Shown here: piece by piece, positions 59,001-64,000 of the stretch
Layout of the letters: the number at the start of each line of letters is the position of its first letter
Numbering within the stretch: the stretch's first letter is position 1
NCBI GenBank assembly: GCA_022825855.1
Contig: JAJDWB010000001.1
Location: 1 to 64,000 of the forward strand
DNA from: Dehalococcoidia bacterium
GTDB taxonomy: Bacteria; Chloroflexota; Dehalococcoidia; Bin125
Direction: 5' to 3'
DNA length: 64,000 bases
Made by a program: the position numbers and the translations under genes
The notes under the pieces: generated by a model
Seen by the model: only the letters and a program-made list of their open reading frames with translations
Told to the model about the DNA's origin: nothing
Databases searched by the model: none

Positions 59001-60092
59001 ATGATGGAATCCCAAGAAGCCGAAACCACATCAGGCAACTCGGCGCCGCCGGTGTTTCTCACAGGCGCAGCCGGACATGTAGGCGCCAACCTCGTGCGCA
59101 GACTGCTCCACGACGGCGTGCGTGTTCGCGTGTTGCTCAGACACGAGGACAACAACGCGGCCCTCGAGGGGCTTGATGTCGAGCGCGTCTATGGCGACAT
59201 TCGAGATCTGGACGCCACCAGGCAGGCCGTCGCGGGATGTCACGGCGTCTATCACTGCGCAGCCCTCGTTTCGACGGTCAGCGGGACGCGCGCCCATCGC
59301 CGGGACATCTTCGATAGCAATGTGCTCGGCACGCGCCACGTACTCCAGGCCGCCCGGGAGGCAGACGCGGGGCGGGTTGTCGTGACCGGCTCAATCAGCG
59401 CAATTGGCTATGACCTGGACGATCCGTCGGCTCCCGCCGACGAGTCCATGCCGTTCTACCCAATGGAGAGCAAAACGCCGTACGAACACAGCAAGGCATT
59501 TGTCGAGAAGGAGTGTTGGCACGCCGCGGCCGCCGGTCAGGACGTCGTCGTCGCCACGTCCTGCGCCGTGGTCGGTGGTTACGACTTCTTTCCCTCGCGA
59601 ATGGGCCAGACGCTATGCGACTTCGCCAATCGCAAGCTTCACGCCTACATCGAAGGAGGATTTGAGTGGGTAGCCGCTCAGGATCTCGCGCAGGGGCATC
59701 TGCTGTGTATGGAACACGGACGCACGGGCCAGCGCTACATCTTCAGCACCGAGTTCCTGACGATCTCCCAGTTGCTGGACCTGTTTGAGGAAGTTTCGGG
59801 CGTGCGCCGACCTCGGCTGCGGATACCCATTCGCCCAATGCAGGCCATCGCGCCAATCTCCAGCTATGCGCTTGGCCGGCTGCAGCCGAACTACGAACAG
59901 CGACTCACTCCCTACTCGGTGCGCGTCCTTGGGCAGCGTCGCCGTACCGACATCAGCAAGGCGAGAGAGGAGCTGGGCTATCAGCCGACATCGGTTCGGG
60001 CCGCGATTCATGATGCCTATGCGTTTCACTATCAGCGCAACGCGATCACCAACTCGCGAGCCAATCGCCCTCTGGAATCGTCGGCCGGTTAG
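59001..60092 (+). CDS. SdmB-like NAD(P)-dependent sterol dehydrogenase, copy 2
   Basis: 363-residue paralogue of the protein at 49623, collinear over almost the full length. It shares FLTGAAGHVGANLVRRLL and YEHSK (Y161, K165), and ends with the same ALITNSRAxRP-type tail (here NAITNSRANRP). Two neighbouring ATGs (59001, 59004) are possible starts; the ribosome-binding site spacing favours 59004. The copy may serve the second C-4 methyl removal, the 3-keto reduction, or another 3-hydroxysteroid step. Strong DNA-level similarity of the first 150 bp suggests a fairly recent duplication. The P450 fusion gene follows after 143 bp on the same strand. Confidence 0.75.
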   Translation: MMESQEAETTSGNSAPPVFLTGAAGHVGANLVRRLLHDGVRVRVLLRHEDNNAALEGLDVERVYGDIRDLDATRQAVAGCHGVYHCAALVSTVSGTRAHRRDIFDSNVLGTRHVLQAAREADAGRVVVTGSISAIGYDLDDPSAPADESMPFYPMESKTPYEHSKAFVEKECWHAAAAGQDVVVATSCAVVGGYDFFPSRMGQTLCDFANRKLHAYIEGGFEWVAAQDLAQGHLLCMEHGRTGQRYIFSTEFLTISQLLDLFEEVSGVRRPRLRIPIRPMQAIAPISSYALGRLQPNYEQRLTPYSVRVLGQRRRTDISKAREELGYQPTSVRAAIHDAYAFHYQRNAITNSRANRPLESSAG

Positions 60093-60235
60093 CGGGCAGC
60101 CGAGAGGGCGAGGGCGCGACCGCCGAGTCGGAAACAGGCGCCTTGCACGCCGAATGCACACGTCCGTGCGGCGACTATCCTGAAGTGTGGCAAGTTGAGA
60201 CTCCACGCGGAGTCAAGTTCCGGCGAGATGCACCT

Positions 60236-62272
60236 ATGATCACCGCCACACCGGACCCCAGCACCCACACCAAGACCCTCAGTTTGACTGAGGATCTGAT
60301 CCTGATGTTGCTCAACGAAGAGAGCGGGTTCTTCTATCAGGTACCGGGCTGGGCTCTGAGTTGCACGATCTCCGGCGCGGCTATTGCCCAGCTTTCACTC
60401 TTGTCCCGGCTTCACTCCGACTCCGATTCGCTGATCTTGTTGGATGATTCGAAGACCGGCGACCCCGCCCTGGATCCGGTTCTGGAGGAAATCGCCAGCG
60501 AATCCGAGCAACACAACGTCCAGTACTGGGTCGAACGGCTGGCCCCGCACGCGGAGTCGATCATCGACCGGCGGCTGGAACACCTCGTCGAGAAACGAAT
60601 CCTCAGACACCACGCCGGTGAGTTCTGGACTCTCGCTCCAAACACGGGGCAACTCGACGAGTACATGGTCTCCCGCGAAGGATCCGTCGTCGATTTCGTC
60701 CGAACCCGCATCAGCCGCGTCATCTTCGAGAACGAGATTCCCGACCCGCGAGACATGATCATCATCAGCCTCGTCAATGCCTGTGGCGTCTTCGGCTACA
60801 TCTTCGAACTCGATGAACAGTCGCGCGCCAGGATCGAGTTCATCAGCAACCTCGACGAGATCGGCCGCTCGATCGCGACCGCGGTGACGCAGAGCGTCGC
60901 CTCCCCGCTGCTGCAGCATCCGCCCCTGACCAAGCGTGTGCCCAAGGCGCCCCTGCGTCACTTGCTGTTCAACCGCCACATGCGCGAAGGCAACCTGCCG
61001 GCGCTGTTCGCCGACCTCGCCGCCAGGCACGGTCCGGTCTTCGAAATCACCCCGCCGTTCCAGAAGGAGCGAACGATCTATCTCGCCGGTCCCGAGACCA
61101 ACCAATGGGCGCACAAGCATGGACGCATGTACTTCCGCGCCAAGGAGTACTTCCAGAAGCTCGAGGAAATCTACGGCGTCTCGCGCTCAATCCACTCGAT
61201 GGACGGCGCCGATCACTTCCGCTACCGCAAGGCCATGTCGCCGTCGTACTCCCGCGAGGCCTTGACGGATCGCCTCGACGAAGTGCAGCGCAATGCGCAC
61301 GCACACATGGCCAACTGGCAGGTTGGCGAAGACCTCACCGCCTGCACCAACATGCGGGAGCTGATGAACACGCAGATCTCGCCGCTGCTGATCAGCACCG
61401 AAACCCAGGACATCATCAACGAGGTGATCGACTACAAGGTTCGAGCCCTCAACGTGGGCCTGCTCAAGGTCTTGCCGGACCTCATGCTGAAGACACCGAA
61501 GATACGCCGAAACGCCAGGACCGTTGCGGAGCTGATCGCCCGCGTCCAGCGCACCCATACGCCTGCCCAACGGCTTGGCAAACCGCGGGATGTGGCCGAT
61601 GGTTATCTCGGTCTCAACGCAAGCGACCCGCAGTTCTTGCCGGAGTCCGACTTGGGCGTGCCGCTCGGCACCATGCTCATGGCCAGCATGTACCTCGGTG
61701 ACCAGCTCGGCTTCGCCCTCTATGCGTTGGTGACCCACCCGGAACTGTATGAGCGGGTGACGGCCGAAGCGGACGCTCTGTTTGCCGACGGCAACGTTGA
61801 CGGCGAAGCCATCCGCCCCGACAAGATCGACGTCACCCATCGTGTGTTGATGGAAACGCTGCGCATGTACCCCATCGTCGCGATGGCAATGAAGCACATC
61901 ATGAACACCTGCGTGGTTGAGGGCTTCGAGCTACCGGTCGGTGCGCGCGTGGTCGTGGCCTCGACGGCGACCCACTACATGGAGGACATCTTCCCCGATC
62001 CGTGGACCTTCGACATTGACCGCTACCTGCCTCCCCGAGACGAACATCTCAGCACGGCCTACGCCCCCTACGGTCTGGGGACTCACGCTTGCATGGGCTT
62101 CCGCTGGTCCGAGGTGCAGTTGGCGCTCAACCTGCTCATGCTGGCGCACTACTTCAAATTCGAGTTGGGCGCCGAACCGCCCAAGCGGCTGATCAATTCG
62201 TTCCCCTCGCAGTCGCCCAGCAACAAGATCCTGTTCCGGATCGTCGAACAGCGTCACGAGTTCCGGACCTGA
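60236..62272 (+). CDS. GPP34 (GOLPH3-like) domain - cytochrome P450 fusion
   Basis: 678 residues. The first 220 residues match bacterial GPP34: SLTEDLILMLLNEESGF, SGAAIAQLSLLSRLHSD, TGDPALDPVLEEIA, the RRLEHLVEKRILR helix and the EIPDPRDMIIISLVNACGVF segment. Eukaryotic GOLPH3/Vps74 of this fold binds phosphatidylinositol-4-phosphate at membranes. Residues 225-678 are a P450: ETLRMYP (E540-x2-R543), FDIDRYLPPR and the haem motif YGLGTHACMG (C619). The I helix reads ASMYLGDQLGFALYALVTHPE, without the acid-Thr pair that normally delivers protons to bound oxygen. The ATG at 60236 is chosen because GPP34 starts soon after; a longer frame upstream is unlikely. Role in the pathway unknown, perhaps membrane-directed sterol tailoring. 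Confidence 0.82.
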   Translation: MITATPDPSTHTKTLSLTEDLILMLLNEESGFFYQVPGWALSCTISGAAIAQLSLLSRLHSDSDSLILLDDSKTGDPALDPVLEEIASESEQHNVQYWVERLAPHAESIIDRRLEHLVEKRILRHHAGEFWTLAPNTGQLDEYMVSREGSVVDFVRTRISRVIFENEIPDPRDMIIISLVNACGVFGYIFELDEQSRARIEFISNLDEIGRSIATAVTQSVASPLLQHPPLTKRVPKAPLRHLLFNRHMREGNLPALFADLAARHGPVFEITPPFQKERTIYLAGPETNQWAHKHGRMYFRAKEYFQKLEEIYGVSRSIHSMDGADHFRYRKAMSPSYSREALTDRLDEVQRNAHAHMANWQVGEDLTACTNMRELMNTQISPLLISTETQDIINEVIDYKVRALNVGLLKVLPDLMLKTPKIRRNARTVAELIARVQRTHTPAQRLGKPRDVADGYLGLNASDPQFLPESDLGVPLGTMLMASMYLGDQLGFALYALVTHPELYERVTAEADALFADGNVDGEAIRPDKIDVTHRVLMETLRMYPIVAMAMKHIMNTCVVEGFELPVGARVVVASTATHYMEDIFPDPWTFDIDRYLPPRDEHLSTAYAPYGLGTHACMGFRWSEVQLALNLLMLAHYFKFELGAEPPKRLINSFPSQSPSNKILFRIVEQRHEFRT

Positions 62273-62299
62273 GCCCGGAGCGGAGCCGCCAGCACTGGC

Positions 62300-64000
62300 T
62301 CAGCGCTCCCCGCCGTCGTCGAGCGCCAGATCAAGTTCGTCCCAGGATCGCTCCAGCGACGAACGCAGCCGCATGTTCTGATACGCACCCCAGATCGTCA
62401 TCGCCGGCGGCACCAGAATCGTCGAGACGATCAGCGCGTAGCCGATCGTGATCGCAACGGTGATGCCGAATTGTTGCGTCGCCAGGGTTGGCGCGAAGGC
62501 CAGCACGCCGAGACCGAGGGCCGTGGTCAGCGCTGAACCCAGCAGGGCCGAGCCGGTGGTCGCCAGGGTGCGGATCGCTGCCGCCTCGGGATTGCGGGAA
62601 CGCGAGAACTCCTCGCGGTAGCGGTGAATGACGTGGATCGTGTAGTCCACGCCGATGCCGATCGACAGCGCCGTGATGATCGACGTGGTCAACGTGTAGG
62701 GAATGCCAACCAGCGCCATCGTGCCCAGCACCCAGATCAGCACCAGCACAATCGGTCCGACCGCAACCAGGGCGAGCGCGGGCTGCCGCAGCGTGGTCCA
62801 GTAGAAGATCATCAAGATGGCAAGCGCCACGACGATCGTCGCGACGATTGACTCGGTCTGACGGCTCGTGATCTCGTCGGTCACGGCGACCGAGATGATG
62901 CCATCGGAGGTCGCGGTGATGGCATCGTCGTCACCCTGCCAGATCTCTTCCAGATCGCTCTGGACGTGCCTGACCTTGTCGGCGTCGAGTCCGTAGGCCG
63001 GGAACTGGACCAGGATCCGGTCCGGCCCCGACGGGTCGTTGATCAGATAGTTCTCGATCTGAGGGTGACGTTGCTCGAGCCGATCGAGGAAGGTCTGCAT
63101 CTGCTCCGGGACGAGCTGCAGTCCGGCCGTCGCTTCCTCGTACAGCGCCGCGAGCTCGGCGTCGTATCGATCGCCGGGTTCGCCGCTGTCGTCAACCCAG
63201 TCGCTGGCCAGCAGTTCAAACGAGTTCTCGATCGGCCCGGCCGCCGCGGCCGGACGCCGCTGTTCGTCCTCGAAGACGAACCGCATGTCCTGCAGATTGA
63301 GCAGGGTTCGCGTGTCGGTCGCCTCGGCATCGATCAGGATGCTGATGATCTCAGTCGTGCCGCCGAAGGCGGACTCCAGCGTGTTCAGGTCGGCAAGCGC
63401 GTCGCCGCCGGTCGGCAGCACGTCGTGAATGGTGAACCTCGCCTCGATGTCGGTGGACGCGACGCCGAAGACGATCGAGATCGCCCCGATCACTGCGATG
63501 TACGGCAGCGGACGACGAGTCACGGAGCTGCCCAGCGAGGCTGCCAACGATCTGATCCCGGGAATCGCATCGGCAACCAGTCTCGGCGGCTTCAGCGAGC
63601 CGCGCGCCTCTCGGCGTCGATCGAGAATGGCGCGCGCAGCCGGAATCAGGGTCAGCATCACGATCAGGCTCATGCCGATTCCGAGACCCGACACGATGCC
63701 GAAATCGGCGATCGCGGGAATCGGCGACAGCAGTTGGGCGAACAGGCTGCCGATGGTCGTCACTGCCGCCAGACTCAGCGGAACCATGACGATGCGCATG
63801 CTCGCCCGCAGCGCGTCGATCACCGGCCGCTCGCCGGCCCGCTGCTCGCGATAGTGCGACAGCGCCTGCACGGCATAGTCGACGGTGAGGCCGATCACGA
63901 TGATCGGGATCATCACCGAGATGCCGCTCGGCCGCCCGGTGATTCCCAGGCCGTTCGGCCCCAGCCAGCCTTCCAGTCCGACCAGCCAGATCAGCGAAAC
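62300..64000 (-). CDS. MMPL/RND-family lipid transporter, C-terminal part (cut by right edge)
   Basis: 566 visible residues; the frame is open at base 64000, so the N-terminus is missing. It shows the end of one 6-TM bundle (MIPIIVIGLTVDYAVQ, with the GxxxDY proton-relay motif, through MLTLIPAARAIL), a periplasmic domain of about 200 residues, and a second bundle with GIGVDYTIHVIHRYREEF, the repeated GxxxDY motif. The layout matches MmpL, HpnN and the sterol transporter BstA/Patched-type RND proteins with sterol-sensing-like helices. Its place at the edge of the sterol cluster, 27 bp past the P450 fusion stop and convergent to it, suggests export or transbilayer movement of the sterol product. 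A hopanoid transporter is the alternative. Confidence 0.85.
   Translation of the reverse strand, partial: VSLIWLVGLEGWLGPNGLGITGRPSGISVMIPIIVIGLTVDYAVQALSHYREQRAGERPVIDALRASMRIVMVPLSLAAVTTIGSLFAQLLSPIPAIADFGIVSGLGIGMSLIVMLTLIPAARAILDRRREARGSLKPPRLVADAIPGIRSLAASLGSSVTRRPLPYIAVIGAISIVFGVASTDIEARFTIHDVLPTGGDALADLNTLESAFGGTTEIISILIDAEATDTRTLLNLQDMRFVFEDEQRRPAAAAGPIENSFELLASDWVDDSGEPGDRYDAELAALYEEATAGLQLVPEQMQTFLDRLEQRHPQIENYLINDPSGPDRILVQFPAYGLDADKVRHVQSDLEEIWQGDDDAITATSDGIISVAVTDEITSRQTESIVATIVVALAILMIFYWTTLRQPALALVAVGPIVLVLIWVLGTMALVGIPYTLTTSIITALSIGIGVDYTIHVIHRYREEFSRSRNPEAAAIRTLATTGSALLGSALTTALGLGVLAFAPTLATQQFGITVAITIGYALIVSTILVPPAMTIWGAYQNMRLRSSLERSWDELDLALDDGGER

Noticed and set aside
60236-62272. 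Second CYP51
   Set aside because: It lacks the CYP51 B'-helix and GQHTS signatures that are clear in the gene at 53000, and has a different haem motif and I helix.
1-64000. tRNA or rRNA genes
   Set aside because: Reading the intergenic gaps I saw no tRNA T-arm pattern (GGTTCGAATCC-like) with matching acceptor stems and no rRNA-like sequence. A tRNAscan-SE run would settle this.
1-64000. Insertion sequence or prophage
   Set aside because: No transposase with a DDE motif, integrase or phage structural gene was seen. The HTH gene at 32180 has a transposase-like HTH but no catalytic domain.

Overview
The window is GC-rich, densely coded bacterial DNA with short intergenic gaps and many 4-bp stop/start overlaps. 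Gene content (many class-A flavin enzymes, an LLM-type flavin monooxygenase, CoA-transferases, acyl-CoA dehydrogenase, Rieske oxygenase, MutS2, Anbu proteasome homologue) would suit an uncultured Chloroflexota, perhaps of the SAR202 type. That placement is inference: no rRNA or other strong phylogenetic marker is present.

Region 1 (1-7.8 kb, minus strand): mutL (cut by the left edge) and mutS, overlapping by 4 bp, then a nuoE-nuoF-like NADH dehydrogenase pair and an SMP-30-like lactonase. Region 2 (7.8-17.8 kb): a small unknown gene, an SDR, a dienelactone hydrolase, a 430-bp gap with periodic repeats and a possible gene relic, a Tat-exported oligopeptide-type binding lipoprotein, an HAD-like protein, a small NrtS-like membrane protein, an orphan XRE/HigA-like regulator, and a divergent acyl-CoA dehydrogenase / double-domain class III CoA-transferase pair. 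Region 3 (17.8-26.7 kb): a ThDP enzyme, an amidase, RNase PH, a HIT-like protein, and a DUF1015 / serA / class V aminotransferase group that probably concerns serine metabolism. Region 4 (26.8-36.5 kb): selA, a LigB/Memo-like protein, mutS2, an unknown gene, a tightly coupled HTH-rarA-unknown trio, paired hairpins, a Nudix CoA pyrophosphatase and a MetE/UroD-like barrel. Region 5 (36.5-44.7 kb): enoyl-CoA hydratase, a large M16 lipoprotein peptidase, a Baeyer-Villiger-type monooxygenase, an LLM flavin enzyme, an ASCH-like protein and an unknown. Region 6 (44.9-48.5 kb): a STAS protein followed by the Anbu operon (ATP-grasp, alpha-E, Anbu) without the usual transglutaminase.

Region 7 (48.6-64 kb, continuing past the right edge) is the main discovery: a sterol biosynthesis cluster in a bacterium. 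A plus-strand operon encodes an SdmB-like sterol dehydrogenase, an SdmA-like Rieske C-4 demethylase, an ERG4/ERG24-family sterol reductase, a CYP51 with the AGQHTS signature, and one 1115-residue polypeptide joining squalene monooxygenase to oxidosqualene cyclase. Around it lie a 5-TM protein that I align to EBP (EXPERA) sterol delta8-delta7 isomerases, a eukaryote-like sterol C-24 methyltransferase, a second SdmB paralogue, a GPP34 (GOLPH3-like)-cytochrome P450 fusion, and an MMPL/RND transporter cut by the window edge.

Read together, these genes could take squalene through epoxide and lanosterol-type cyclisation, C-14 demethylation, delta14 reduction, C-4 demethylation, possible double-bond isomerisation and side-chain methylation, followed by transport. 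Squalene synthesis, C-5 desaturation, delta24 reduction and P450 redox partners are not visible and may lie beyond the right edge or elsewhere. The two gene fusions (SQMO-OSC and GPP34-P450), the EBP-like protein and the SMT are the points I consider most worth following up.
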